Positions 24,161 through 36,210 of a stretch of 64,000 nt of DNA are shown here, piece after piece; the first letter of the stretch is position 1, and each line of letters opens with the position of its first letter. The notes beneath the pieces were generated by a model. That model ran no database searches. It was not told the DNA's origin and worked only from the letters and a program-made list of their open reading frames with translations. The position numbers and the translations under genes are program-made. This DNA comes from Blepharisma japonicum (Eukaryota > Ciliophora > Heterotrichea > Heterotrichida > Blepharismidae): positions 310,001 to 374,000 of the forward strand of contig CATKHK010000017.1 in assembly GCA_949751835.1 (NCBI GenBank), written 5' to 3'.

Positions 24161-25966
24161 TTAATAATTTAATTTAGACTTCAAGTCTGTCATTGTCTTT
24201 ATCAATTTCAACTTTTCTTTTTTACTGAACTGATGAGAATTTGCAAAATCATGAGCCATTTGTACAGGGTCGTCACCTGGCTTGATTTCGAATTTTTCTG
24301 TTTTCCCTGGGCCAAGGTTGATTTGTATGACGATTGGTTTTTCTTCTTCAGAGCTTTTGTCGCTTTCGTCACTTTCTTCAAATTCTACGATTTCTTGGAC
24401 GTTTTTAGGAAGTTCGCGGTCTGATTTAGATTCATCACTTTCTGAAGAGCTTTCTTCGTTTTGGGAAGGAGTTAAGTATTGATAAGGATATGTTGAGCCT
24501 CTTTCTTTATCTTCTTCAGGATGAGATTCAAGATTTTGAGGTGTGTTTTGGATTGGTGAGTCTGTGTCAATTTCAATTTTAAGATCTTTAGGGTCTATGT
24601 GAGATTCAATTTGTGGTGGAGTAGAAACTGCTTTAATAGATTTATGCTCAGCTTGATCTGCAATTTTTTCTTGAGTTTTTGGACTGTTAAAATTTGTATC
24701 AGCTACGCTGCTTATAGGATTTTCAGATTTAACTATTGGAGCTACTTCAGAATTGCCCTGAACATTTTTCTTGTCTGTAAAATCTGGTGATTTTATCTTT
24801 AAAGAAATTGCATGCGCTTTTCATTCTTCTTCAGATTTTCTGCTCTCATTACTATTTTCCTCTTCTACACTGTCAAATATAGGCTCTAGCTTAAGGTCCA
24901 CTATCTTCACATCATTCATCACATCGTCACTCATCTCGCTTTCTGTCTGAGAATAGCGTCCTATGCTATCACGCATTCCATTAATAATTTTAGCATCACT
25001 TTCCCTTTCTGATTTCTCTAGATTCACAGATTTTCTAAATTCGATTTCATCACTGGATTTTTTTTCTTCAATAATTTCGCTTTCTTGATTAATATGAGAG
25101 CTTTTTGTACTTAGGCTTAGTTCACTTGGCCTAATATCATTTTTAACTTTTTTTCTATTTGAATCTTGAGTGGTATTTTCTCTATTTTCAGTATTTGGGT
25201 TACCTTTAGTTGTATATGGCTCATATACGTTTTTTCTATCAAAGGATATTTTAGTTCCGTCTTTTGCTGAAATTATTTTTGTGTTTTCTTCTCGAAGCAT
25301 TGATCTGATTCCTGCAGTTATTAATAGCTGTTGCAGCTCTTCTTCTTGGAAGAATTTTTGAATAAACTGAGAAGAATTTATATTTTTTTGTGATCCCATT
25401 ATTTTGGATGCTAGCCTTTTAACCAAAATTGGCTTACTTATACACAATTCTTGGGAATATTTTTTTATTTCACCTTCAGTCAATCTTCCTTCACCTTCAG
25501 CTAAGTAAGGAGACACAACAACGGCGACATCAATTAAATCTTCAATCAGCTTTCGGGTACTGCTTTCACTTATATAGCCTTCCCCATCAATTTCAAAGTA
25601 TTTTGTAAGTAATTTAATTTTTTCACTTAAACTGCCTTGTCCCATTAGAACTGAAGATAGATAAAGTTTCTTAGTGAAAAAGTTACCATCTTCATCTTGA
25701 AGAACATTGGAAAAATAGTGGAATGGAGATTCGGGGCTCGATAAAAATTCTACTTGAATACCAATATTCTTGCAGGCAAGTTCTAGCTGTGAAAAGGTCA
25801 GTTTTCCTGATTTTCCTTTTAGTAAAAATTCATTTGAAAGAGCTTTAGCAGATTTATTAGAAAAAGGGCCTTCATTTTCATGTTGGTTGATTATAATTTC
25901 TTCTTCAGGGAGTTCTTGGGCTGGGGTAAGCTCAGAGTCTCCAGTTCTCCCATTGCAGCATCCCAT
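24161..25966 (-). CDS. Acylated EF-hand-like protein with PFU-like tail
   Basis: 601 aa. The only ATG in the N-terminal region gives MGCCNGRTGDSE, a myristoylation plus palmitoylation signal (Gly2, Cys3-Cys4), so membrane attachment is likely. Residues 45-220 contain EF-hand-like helices (GKSGKLTFSQLELACKNI; YFEIDGEGYISESSTRKL), the second loop keeping D-x-E-G-x-I. Residues 240-545 are a disordered Ser/Glu/Lys region. The last 55 residues (IQINLGPGKTEKFEIKPGDD then MAHDFANSHQFSKKEKL) form a ubiquitin-like/PFU-like module also present at the N-terminal end of the protein at 53443-55218. One TGA-coded Trp (EEEWKAH) lies in the linker. Confidence 0.75.
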
Positions 25967-26286
25967 TTTCAATTATTATATAAAAAAATCTATTTCTTAT
26001 CCATTACGAATCTCTCCTCTGCTTTATGGTCATTGAGGGACTTATAAATTTTACATCTAAAAAATAATTTATTAAAATCAAACTTTCTAGATCTACTAAA
26101 AATATATTGAAATTTAAAAATTAAATCAATAATCTAAGTATTATTGATTAAAAGCAATTTTAGGACTTTTCTGGAATAAATTTAAGCACATAAAAATTTT
26201 AGGTATACAGTAACAGAAGTTTCTGATAAATAAAAAAAAATTATCTTAGTGTAACACCATAATGGCAATAAGCTTTAAATAAATAT
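25967..26286. other. Divergent intergenic region
   Basis: AT-rich, between two divergently transcribed genes; it must hold both promoters. No motif named. Confidence 0.4.
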
Positions 26287-27738
26287 ATGATTTCTATCTT
26301 TGAAGAAACTGATATCAAAGTGAATGGCTGTTCATCATTTTGGCATTCCATTGATGAGCGGTGGCTAGAAGATATTAAAGAGAATAAAATTTACGAAGGC
26401 TCTTTAAGATTGCCTACCTCAAACTCAATAGGTAAGGATAGGCATTTTGTGCTGACAAAAACTTCAATATACTCAATGAATAAAAAGAACCCTCGATCTC
26501 CTCAGCTGATGTCAAAGATCAATTGAAAGCTTGTTGAGCCTTTTATCGAGCATGGGACTGAAGACGAACGTTACGGCTTTAAAATTTTTCAAAATAAAAT
26601 CTTTCAGGATTTTTATGCAAAAAATTCTGATGATCTAGATTCGTGGCTTCACCATCTTTCTTATGTATCAATAATGACTGATCTAGAGGATGATTATGCA
26701 ATCGTAAGAGAAGTCGGTAAGGGAAGTTTTGCAAGTGTATTTCTTTCCCAAGATTTAGATAACGATGAAAAGTATGCCATTAAGCAAATTTCTAAAAGTA
26801 AAAGTCTTAAAGACTCTTATAATAGCATTGGGATGATCAATGAAATTGAAGTCATGAGAAAAATCAAGCATCCTTATATACTTACACTACATAAAATATA
26901 TGAGAGTGAAAATCATGTATATCTGGTTTTAGATTATGTAGAAGGAGGAGAGCTATTGCAAAGATTAATGACTCATGGGAAAATCCCAGAGTCATCTGCA
27001 GTCAAATTTTGTGCTAATTTATTGGATGCTCTTGATTATCTGCATTCATTAAATATTATGCATCGAGATATAAAACCAGAAAATATCCTAATGGTAGCAA
27101 AAGGTAATGATTTTGAATTCAAAATTTCAGATTTTGGTTTGGCGCTACAAACTGAAGAAAAACAAGACCTAAGGTGTGGATCACCAGGATATGTAGCTCC
27201 AGAGATATTAAGGAAGGAGCATTATGACAAAAGAATTGATGCGTTCAGTGCTGGGATTTTGATGTTTGTGATATTGTCTGGGAGAACACCATTTCCAGGA
27301 AAAGATACAAAAGAAATTTTATCTCGAAATAAAGAGTGCATGATTCACTATCAAAGCAAATATTGGAGTGATGTGTCTATAAAAGCAATAGACTTAATTC
27401 AGCGCCTTACTGATCCTAACCCAAATTTTAGAATTTCTATAAGCGATGCCAAGTTGCATCCTTGGGTTTCATTTTTATTTAGAAATAAAAAAAATCAGCA
27501 TGCTCCAAAATCAGAGGAAGGACAGCCAAGAGAAAGATATGCTGCCCCAATTAGTGAAAATTCAAGTATGTTTAAAGTAAGCTATAGATCTCATAATGAG
27601 AAAAGATGGGACCAAGGAATTGCTACAGATAGAAGTGGACGGACTGCAAAAAGTTTGTTTGAAGTAGCAATAAACAAGCATAAAAAAATAGTTTCACCTT
27701 CAATCAGAGCGAAAATGGCAATTTCTGTAGAGCAATAA
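26287..27738 (+). CDS. PH-domain CaMK-type protein kinase
   Basis: 483-aa Ser/Thr kinase. Residues 30-125 look like a PH domain (EGSLRLPTSNSIGKDRHFVLTK split over strands, ending DSWLHHLSYVS). The kinase domain spans about 135-395 with all catalytic parts: GKGSFASV, YAIKQ (Lys166), HRDIKPEN, SDFGLAL, CGSPGYVAPEIL, and ILSGRTPFPG, the last two typical of CaMK/DAPK/CDPK-like kinases. The C-tail is basic. No EF-hand is fused, so it is not a CDPK. PH binding of phosphoinositides would bring it to membranes. The single TGA-coded Trp (INWKLVEP) is in the PH region. Confidence 0.9.
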
Positions 27739-28391
27739 AAGATTTTTGATTATCTATAATATATTTATTAAACAAAAAGCTCTAGGTTAATAAAGCATAT
27801 ACCAAATTTTAAAATATTATAGCTTCCGAATATTTAAAGATTCGCATTTTAAGCCATTTAGGCTGAAATTTTGGTTTTAAAACATTTTAAACGTCGTATA
27901 AGGCTGAAAGATGAATTCATTTGGTAATTTTTCCAAACCTCTATTTGAGTTACACTTTTGGTGAAAATTCAAATTATAGTCTTAGAGGAAATTATCTAAT
28001 GGTCAGAATATAAGTACTAATCCTATGAAATTCGATTTTGAAGCTATAATATATGATTTCTTACAGCCTTCGCTACCTACTGCTATTAAATCTTTATTCT
28101 CTATGACTATATCATTTATATCAAACAAAATAATAACTCATAAATGCATTTTAGACTAATTATTAAAAGGTGTGCTGATATTTAATTAATTATGAAAGCA
28201 TTCATTCTTTCTTCTTTCTCAGATTAATAAATGTGAGTTGTATGAGAATTCCAAGTCAAATACCATTTTACTTACAGAAGCTTTAGGAAATTAATTTAAT
28301 CCTCTTCCTCAATAAACACACTATTTTGCATAATTTTTCGATCTTTGCCAAACCTAAAATATTGTGAATTCAACTTCTTATTGTTGAAAAA
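27739..28391. other. AT-rich spacer
   Basis: About 650 bases without a supported gene. Minus-strand ORFs that overlap the next gene's start are shadows. No repeat or RNA recognised. Confidence 0.4.
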
Positions 28392-31300
28392 ATGGGTAAA
28401 AAGCCTTGGGTAATTGGTGGACTTTTGAGTTGCTGCGGAATTATTATGATACTTATAGGTGCAGTTATCCCTATCTTCGTCAAAAGTGCAATGCGTGAAG
28501 GAATCATCGCTGGAACTGTTCTTACCGACGAAAGTGAGTGAAAACTGTGAGGCCAAATCCCAGGAAAAACAGAAGATATCATCATTCACGAATATCATTT
28601 CTACAACGTCGAAAACCCCGACGAAGTCCTATATCAAGGTGCAATTCCTATTGTTACTGATATGAATGGCTACACTTATCAAGAATTCGATGATTTTATC
28701 ATGAAGGAGCATACCGATTACAAAGGAACTGATAAAGCTTGGATTCATTACTTTCTCTATATGAGAGTTGACAATTCGCCACATTGTGTATGGAGAAATA
28801 ACACCCATCCTAGTGATAAAGTAATGCAAATTAGCTTAGGATCTTATGGTGCATGGTATTCAATGAAACAAACTCCTCCAGAATCATTAGCATTAGCTGC
28901 TGTTTTCCAGCTTGTAGAAGGACTTAATACGGCACTTGCATTGGGTGCTTATACTCAAGGGATTGCGTCATTATTCCCTTCTTATAATGGTGCTCAGAAT
29001 TATATATACAAGCCAGCAGGAATTAGCCCTGAAGTCGGAAAACAGATATGGAATGATAAATACTTTGGAATGAAAAATTGGGTTACTATGCAGACCTGGG
29101 TCATGGCTTTACAAGAAAACATGGTTGATGGTAACTTTGTGTTCCCACAAGTCATCAGTGGCTCTCTTTATGTACTATGGCAAAACTTTGGACTATCCCA
29201 AAGCCAATTTACTTCAATTTTCAGCGGGCAGTGAAAAAAGGTTTATGATATCGTGGTCATTGCATTTTATAACAACTACCTTTGTGAGTCAATAGTAGAA
29301 AATGGATACGTCTGTGACCCTGCTTTTCTTGGAGCTTTACAGTGGACAAACTCAATGGTCACTATGGAGCCACCTCTAGGCGCTCCATCTCAAGGACCTT
29401 CTATTGTATCAGCAAACAGCTCCACTTGGGGGTTCCCAGAAATTAGCTATTTTATGAACTATACGGGGACTTATGATAAATACCCTGATGTCAGCTTTAC
29501 AGTTGATGATTATTTTCAGTTGTTTTATTATGACAGAATTACAGGGTGGCCTAAATGGAGCAATTATACACTTCTAGATGTCGGGCATATGAATCTTTTC
29601 TTTGCAGAAGGAAGAGCTGGAAACTTTGAACAGATGAGGAAAGATTTTAATTTAAAGTCAGTAGACCATGCCAGAGTCTTGTGGGACTATATAAATGAAA
29701 TTGTGGCTTTAACAGCTTTGCAAGGGAGAACTGACCAGAATATTTATAATGTGGACAATAGAGGAATTGCGTCAGAAGCTTCACTAGGGACTGTGGGAAG
29801 CCAGGCGGTCTATCAGCTTTGGACATCTTTAGGTGAACTAATTCCACTTAATATTACTTGTGCTTATGATTATATTCGAATGACATTTGAATTAAATCTC
29901 ACTTGTGAAATAATTGTAGGAGATGCACTTCCAGGCCAAGAAAATATTTGCTCTATCCCAATGCTTCAGTGGGGTAATTATACAGCAACGATGGCATTAT
30001 GGATCTTGCCATACTGGAATGGAATTAACTCAGAGTATGGAATGATATTCCAAAACATCACCGGTCTTTCTGATGAAGATATGGAAACACTATATTCTCC
30101 ACAAAGCCCACTTGTTACAAACCTCACAGCTTTAGATTTTGAATTAAAAGACCATTATAACTGCACAAATTCAGGATTAAGATGCTTTGGGTGGGATTTG
30201 GCTGCTAAACAATGGGGAAGAGGTTATGTCACTGAAAATCTTCCTGAATGTTTCAAAATTTTAGATTTGTATAACACCTCTTCAATTTATTACCTGTTTA
30301 AAGATGTCCAACAAGTCCTAGTCACTTTTCCAGAATACTACGCTTTTGTCTTGAAATGGAACTTAACCACAGAAGGTCTCACAGATGAACAAATTGACAA
30401 TGCCCTTACTTTTGACACACTTCTAGGGGCTTCTACTTTGCAAAATTTCTTTATTATGGATTTTGAGCAAAATTATACAGGAATGAAAGAAGTTTATATG
30501 ATGGACAATCCTTTGGATTTATTGAACTGGGTCAGATACTGTATTGATAAATTCGCCTTTGGCGGGATGTTTAGAGCCAAAACAGTGGAAACTATTTTAT
30601 GGACTGATTATGATCCATTTTTAGCACAAATTAAAGTTACAAATCCTTTGTTAGGAGGACAGCCTAATGTAAATCCAGCGCAAATTCAGCTTGGACAAAA
30701 TGTAACAAGAGAACAGTTTGAGTATATACCGTTGCAGTATAGACATGCATTAAATACAGGAGCAAGAGATCTTGATGAAGTAAGATGGTATAGGCTTTAT
30801 AATGGAGCACCATATATTAATATTCTGCAGGAACAGTACTTTGGAGAAAGTCCTTGGGGATCACTAATTGAATGGGTTAATTTTAACCCATGGGCTGAGT
30901 ATGTGCAAGTTAGTGGAGGAGACACATGGAATTTCCAGCCATTTTTAGATAAAGACTCAGACATCATTTTCTTCTTAGACCAAGCTTCTTTAGTTTTCAA
31001 CGGCAAATATATCGACGAAACTGAATACAGAGGCTTCACATGCCTCAGGTTCGCCCTTGACAACTCTGCCTTAGAAAACGCAACTCAAAACCCTGCACAA
31101 GCAGTTTTTTACCAATTCGCCCCATCTGGACTTGTAAACCAAACGAGTGTTATGGGAGCTCCACTCTTCGGAAGCAAGCCTTATTTCTTAGACTGTGATC
31201 CAATGCTTCAGAATTTAGTTGTCTATACAAGGCCAGAATTAAATGTTCCATCTGAGTATGAATCTTATCTAAATTTAGAGCCTAACACTGGAGCTTGCTT

Positions 31301-31712
31301 TTATATTACAGAACAGCTTCAATATAATGCTGAACTTAAGCCTGATGCCTTATATCCAAATCTAGGTAAACAAAGCTTAGAGAAATATGGATATAAAACA
31401 TATATGCCAATGTTCTTTATGATGAAAACTGAAGAGTATGATCAACATATTGTTGATAAATATTGGGGAGATATAAAGATGGCACTGCTTATTATTGAAT
31501 TATGTCAAATTATTGGATATACGTCTGGAGCACTCTTATTTGCAATTTTGGGACTTTATGTGTTGAAATTGAAAATCAATGCGAGAAGAAGAGCGAAAGG
31601 ATGGACACCTGATGATGGAGAAATGAATGGAAAATTGATTGAAAGCAATGGAAAAGTAGAAAGCAAAGATCCTTTGATGGCTAAGAGAAATGGCAAGCTG
31701 ATTGAAGAATAA
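28392..31712 (+). CDS. Giant CD36/LIMP-2-family scavenger receptor
   Basis: 1106-aa membrane protein with CD36-family layout: an N-terminal membrane helix (residues 8-32, LLSCCGIIMILIGAVIPIFV), a large lumenal/extracellular domain and a C-terminal helix (about 1045-1070, CQIIGYTSGALLFAILGLYVL) followed by a basic cytosolic tail. The hallmark start of the ectodomain is clear: WGQIPG, HEYHFYNVENPDEVLYQGAI and the tyrosine-rich GYTYQEF. Many N-x-S/T sites (e.g. NYT, NSS, NLT) suggest glycosylation. CD36 proteins are about 470-530 aa; this one is twice that, with a long repeated-looking middle. It likely binds lipids, lipoproteins or food particles at the surface or phagosome. Two TGA-coded Trp (SEWKLWG) are family-consistent. 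Confidence 0.85.
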
Positions 31713-31832
31713 GATTTATATCATTAAAGGGTTTTAAAACAATTATTATTTGTTAAAATTTATCAGATTGCTATTAAATTTTGTAAAAAATTAAAGCATA
31801 ATTATCCTCTTTTTAATTAAAAAAATTAACAA

Positions 31833-32549
31833 ATGCTTCTTAGAAGAATATGGAGGAGAATAAGCACAGACGACCCCTACTCCAAAATTAAACCCAAAGA
31901 AGCTGGCAGAGAATTCTACCTAAACCCTAAAAAGTTTTACAAATATACTCCTAAAGAAGAAATTATTTTTGACAATGGCAAAGCGTTAGTCTACAAGAAC
32001 ACATCTCATACCTTTAAAATATTTTATCTTCCCAAACTAGTCTTTGTCTGTTTATTTAGTTCATGATTTTATTCTACTAACGTATTCCTAAACGCTGCTC
32101 CTATGATGCTCCTGATAGGGACACCTTTAATTATAGCTGCTATGCATGCAATTATCGGCACAAAGATCCTTACACATATATATTTACACCTAGACGGAAA
32201 ATCTGTAGACCTACGATATCGAATTTTCCCTTTCATTTCCTGGACAAAAACATACAAAATCACTGATTTTGCAGGACAAAAATCAAATTATTTACATCTC
32301 ATATATACGCTAAATCCGATCCCCAAGAACTTGCTTGGGTTTATGGAATGCAATCAACAAGAACTTTTCCCATTATTTTGGCAAGAAAATGCTTGGAAAT
32401 TCTTTATTCTTGCAAGAAAGCCTTCAGTTCTAAATGAGGACTTATTCCCAAATATAACAAATGGAGTGCAGATAGACACAAGTAAATTTAGAGGAAGGGT
32501 TAACTTTTTTAGAGAAAGATACATAGAGATAAATCCTGACGATAACTAA
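31833..32549 (+). CDS. Two-helix membrane protein, possibly mitochondrial
   Basis: 238 aa. Basic amphipathic N-terminus (MLLRRIWRRIS) of the kind seen in mitochondrial presequences. Two hydrophobic segments flank a short loop: FYLPKLVFVCLFSSWFYST and MMLLIGTPLIIAAMHAIIG. The C-terminal 130 residues are soluble (LDGKSVDLRYRIFPF). Size and layout recall the TMEM186/TMEM223 type of mitochondrial assembly factor, but no motif confirms it. One TGA-coded Trp. Confidence 0.65.
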
Positions 32550-32609
32550 TTTAGACGATTTCCTATATCAAAATATAATAAATTCTATATCTTTTATATT
32601 AATAGGAAC

Positions 32610-33737
32610 ATGAATTCTTTACAATGCATTGATTATTCTTTTCTGAGAGCTCCTTATGAAGAACTAAACAGCAAATTCCACACCACTAAAAGAATGCTGG
32701 AAAAAGAAATTTCATTTGCAGCTTCCCATTTGAAGCTGATGAAAAAATATTCAGAAAATCTTGATAGGCAGCAAGCCAAGGCTACAATCCAAGGCTTAAT
32801 TAATAGATTAAAACTCTTAAGGTCTTCCCTTGAGACCTGCTATGAAGAAGAAGATAATTTAATTGAAATAATTGACACAAGAACCAAACATCTGAGCGCT
32901 AAAGAAAATAACTCAATTTCTAGGTTTTATAGGCTTGTTGAAGAGCATTATGCCCGACAAGGCGATTTAGACTTCGTCACTAAGCTAAGTGAGAAAACCC
33001 ACACCAGCCAATTAGTTGATATCGAAATATTTCAAAAAGGAAGAAAAATAGTCGCAGACCTCCAAGCTTGTGACGTGAATTCTGCTTTAGACTGATGTGA
33101 TGCCCACAAATCAAAGCTAAGAAAGCTAAAATCCTCTTTAGAGTTTGAGCTGAAGCTTCAAAAGTTCATAGAAATGATAAGAGATAGAAACATGATGGGG
33201 GCAATTAATTATGCAAGAAGCCATTTTGGACAATACCCAGACAACCAGGGCAGAATTCAGCACGCCATGATGCTGCTGGCAGTAGTCCATAGAAAAGATG
33301 ATTTTTCTGAATATTGTAAACTTCTAGATGACAGTCGATGGAAAGAATTAATTACATTATTTTGGAAAGAAATGCTGAAAGTGTATAATATGACGACAGA
33401 GTCACCTTTTGCAATTGCATTAAGAGCTGGGTTGGCTGCGCTGAAAACTCCTCTTTGTGCAAAGATTGAGTGTAGATCTGAAGAATGTCCTATGTGCCAG
33501 CCAAATTTTCAAGCGTTGGTTTCTGATATCCCACATGCTCATCATTCTCATTCGTCGCTGTTGTGTAGACTTATGGGGACTGTAATGAGTGAAAATAATT
33601 TACCGGTTGTGCTTCCGAATGGACAGGCGTTTAGTGAACAAGGGATAAAAAAGATAATAAAAGATGGGAAAGTTATTTGTCCAATATCTGGGAAACAGTT
33701 CAGTGGGCAGCAGATTTCGAAAATATATGTTGTTTAA
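32610..33737 (+). CDS. MAEA: MAEA/GID9-type subunit of the CTLH E3 ligase
   Basis: 375 aa, near the normal size (about 395). Residues 1-150 begin YSFLRAPYEELNSKFHTTKR, the MAEA/Fyv10 start; LisH and CTLH helices follow (FYRLVEEHYARQGDLDFVTK; FEIEL-type repeat), then the CRA part (DNQGRIQHAMMLLAVV). The C-terminus is the divergent RING: CPMCQPNFQALVSDIPHAHH, VVLPNGQAFSEQGIKKI and VICPISGKQFSGQQISKIYV. The GID/CTLH complex ubiquitinates metabolic and developmental targets, and MAEA pairs with RMND5 to recruit the E2. One TGA-coded Trp (ALDWCDAHK). Confidence 0.93.
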
Positions 33738-33768
33738 GATAAATTTATTATTAGAATTTAACTAGTCA

Positions 33769-35001
33769 TTATAAAGTATGTATTTTCTCTACATTTGCCA
33801 GCTTGCACATGCTTAGCCCCAACACAATCACTAATCCTACAAGCCCTGAAAAAATCCACACAAATCTATACTCATTCTGTATTTTCTGGTTAACCAATTT
33901 TGTTTTTTCATGCGATCTATTCGCAGCTTCTTCTAGCTGTTTCCCAGTCCCTAATGTGTTACTAGCTTGCTGATCCACAGTATTCTGTATCGGTTTCAAA
34001 ATTCCTTGTCCTGACACATAATCCTGCAAGCTTTTCACCTTATACAAAATCCCTGCAGCCTTTGCCCCTACCTTAGTTATATATTCGTTACTTTCTATAG
34101 CAAAAGTATCATCCACATGCAAAACCATAATCGCGTCCCTGACCTTTTCAATCCTTTCCTTCAAATTTTTTGCCATAAGCTTCATATCTCCAATTTTATT
34201 TTGTATATCAATCAATTCTTGGCTTTCCGAAATATTTTGTATTCTTTGTGTAAGTTCAATAGTCTCATTTTTTACTACAGAAAGTTCAGTTCTGAAGTTC
34301 TCTTGCATCATTTTTAAAGCTTCAAATTGGTTTCCTTCTTTAATTGGGATTTCTGACCTGATGCTAGAAATATCAAAAACAGCGAATGATTTTTCTCCTG
34401 TGTTTGCACTGATTCCTATGTAGGGTTTAGACATTAATGAAGTAGCGAAGTCTATACATTTGGTTTTGGGTTTGCCTTTTTGCCAGGTGTATACTGTAAG
34501 CTTGTTGGGAGTATTTTCAATCTCAATATGGAATTCACCTTTCATAGGAGTTTTGCAGGAAGGAAGATTGTTAACAAAAGTAAGGTTTAAAGGGGGATTT
34601 TCGTTGTATTGGTAGCCCCTTATTTCTTGATTGCCTGGATGTATGACAACTGCAATACCTTTGAAATCTTCGGTGACTCCATAAATGGTTCCAGTAGCAA
34701 AAAGCTCAGGGTTGTTTTGGGAAAACCAAAATGTTGCTCCAATATCTTCTACTATGCTGGCGCCAGAAATGAACATTTCTATTTCAATCACAACTAAACT
34801 GTCTTCTAATGTAGTTTTTGAGATAAGTGCTCCGATTTTATTCTGTACCGGAGGTGCTAATCTTACATATTTCTTTAATGGAACTGCAGATCCAATTGAG
34901 TCAAACTTATGTGCATGCTCCGGTATAAGTGGACTTTTAAAGCTATGCGAATCCAGCTCTGCATCTGCAAAGTATAATAACAAAATAACCCTTAAAATCA
35001 T
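33769..35001 (-). CDS. L-type lectin, ERGIC-53-like cargo receptor
   Basis: 410-aa type I membrane protein. A short signal peptide (MILRVILLLYFADAELD) is followed by a legume-lectin-like beta-sandwich (about 25-220; GATFWFSQNNPELF, GVTEDFKGIAVVIHPGNQ, HIEIENTPNKLTVY, KPYIGISANTGEKSFAVFDI), a coiled-coil stalk (225-380) and one membrane helix (FVWIFSGLVGLVIVLGLSMC) with a short basic tail. This is the ERGIC-53/VIP36 layout, ER-Golgi glycoprotein transport. Calcium/sugar-binding residues are only partly matched. No KKFF-type exit/return signal is seen at the C-terminus (EKIHTL). Confidence 0.8.
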   Translation of the reverse strand: MILRVILLLYFADAELDSHSFKSPLIPEHAHKFDSIGSAVPLKKYVRLAPPVQNKIGALISKTTLEDSLVVIEIEMFISGASIVEDIGATFWFSQNNPELFATGTIYGVTEDFKGIAVVIHPGNQEIRGYQYNENPPLNLTFVNNLPSCKTPMKGEFHIEIENTPNKLTVYTWQKGKPKTKCIDFATSLMSKPYIGISANTGEKSFAVFDISSIRSEIPIKEGNQFEALKMMQENFRTELSVVKNETIELTQRIQNISESQELIDIQNKIGDMKLMAKNLKERIEKVRDAIMVLHVDDTFAIESNEYITKVGAKAAGILYKVKSLQDYVSGQGILKPIQNTVDQQASNTLGTGKQLEEAANRSHEKTKLVNQKIQNEYRFVWIFSGLVGLVIVLGLSMCKLANVEKIHTL

Positions 35002-35011
35002 TATAAAAATA

Positions 35012-36025
35012 TTAAGATGAATTTGTTAAATATAAGTAAATCCAGAGAAGGAACACTGTTAGCACCCAAACCTTTGACATTTTTGAGAAAAATCCTTCGC
35101 CTCTGGCATTTGCTATACTATGTAAGGTTCCATCACTTCCTGCAGCTATTAAATTTCTACTTCCCCATGTGAAGTTTAATGCGGTTACTTTGGCGCTCAT
35201 ATCTTCTTTATCTTGTTCGAATTCCATTGTTCTTGTATTCATTATTTTAACAAAACCATCTTCTGTGCCGATACCTAAATAAAAGCCATCGAGAGAAAGA
35301 GTAAATGCGGTTATTGGTGAAGCGTGTAGTCTGTGCGTAACTATAGGTTTATAGTTTTCAAGGACATCCCAAAGGGTGACGTAGGAATTTTGGTCAGCAG
35401 CGACAGTGTATAAGAAATCTCCACTTCTTGAAAATTTTACGCTTAAAATGGGTAAATTCTTAGAATCATCATGCTCTGCAAAGTAAAGAGTTTTCACAAG
35501 CTGCTGGTTTTGAAAATTATAGATTTTACAAGAGCAATCTTTTGATGAAGACGCCACCAAATTATTTTCTGACGAAAAGTCAATACAATTCACAGAGGCT
35601 TCATGGGCTGCACATTCCCATAATTTACTAATAGACCCTTCATTGAAACTCCAAAACTGGATAATTCCGTCAGCTCTCCCAGTTGCCACAATTTCATTTG
35701 TGTAAGAAATAGCTGAGGTTGTAAGCGATATACCAGGCCTCCATCTACAAATTTCGTTGATATTACTAATTAGTGGTTACTTTGCTTCGTCTATTTTATA
35801 CGCAACAACGGAATCTATGGAAGTTGCAATAATTATGTCTTTCTTAGTGCCCTGCTCAAGAGAAATATATGGAGACGATGAGTTACGGGTTGATAATAAA
35901 GGCAGATCGAGCTCTCTTAGTGAATGTAAGGCCAAAGCTTCAGGATAGCTTAGCAAAAGCTTGTCCTTGTAGCATAAAGCGGAGAGAACACTTGTAGTAG
36001 TTTGGTTTCTCTTGGAGCTGGCCAT
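35012..36025 (-). CDS. WD40 protein with C-terminal membrane anchor, Sec12-like
   Basis: 332 aa from two exons split by a 15-nt intron (35766-35780). Six to seven WD40-like blades, with clear repeats at GRADGIIQFWSF, AAHEASVNCIDFSSENNLVA, SVKFSRSGDFLYTVAADQN and LHASPITAFTLSLDGFYL, then a single C-terminal helix (VWVLTVFLLWIYLYL) and four lumenal residues. A cytosolic propeller on a tail anchor is the arrangement of Sec12/PREB, the ER exchange factor for Sar1. The glycine-rich K-loop used for catalysis by Sec12 is not evident, so activity is unsure. Confidence 0.7.
35766..35780 (-). other. 15-nt intron
   Basis: GTAACCACTAATTAG on the minus strand; it joins the two exons of the Sec12-like gene within an Asn codon. 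Confidence 0.88.
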
Positions 36026-36210
36026 TAAATTATGGACAAATCTAATTAAAACTTCCTCATACTCAATTCAATTTTGAAGTTTTCATTTAGATTCTAAGCA
36101 TTGAAATGAGACTAAGCTTTATTAAACCTATACTTTCAAGTCATTTTAAATAATTTTATTTTTCAATATGAATTTTTCACCTATTTATATTTAAAGAGCT
36201 CAGTTATTAT

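Noticed and set aside
24233-24790. Plus-strand ORFs of 63-66 aa
   Set aside because: Antisense to the 3' part of the acylated EF-hand-like gene, which continues through a TGA-coded Trp.
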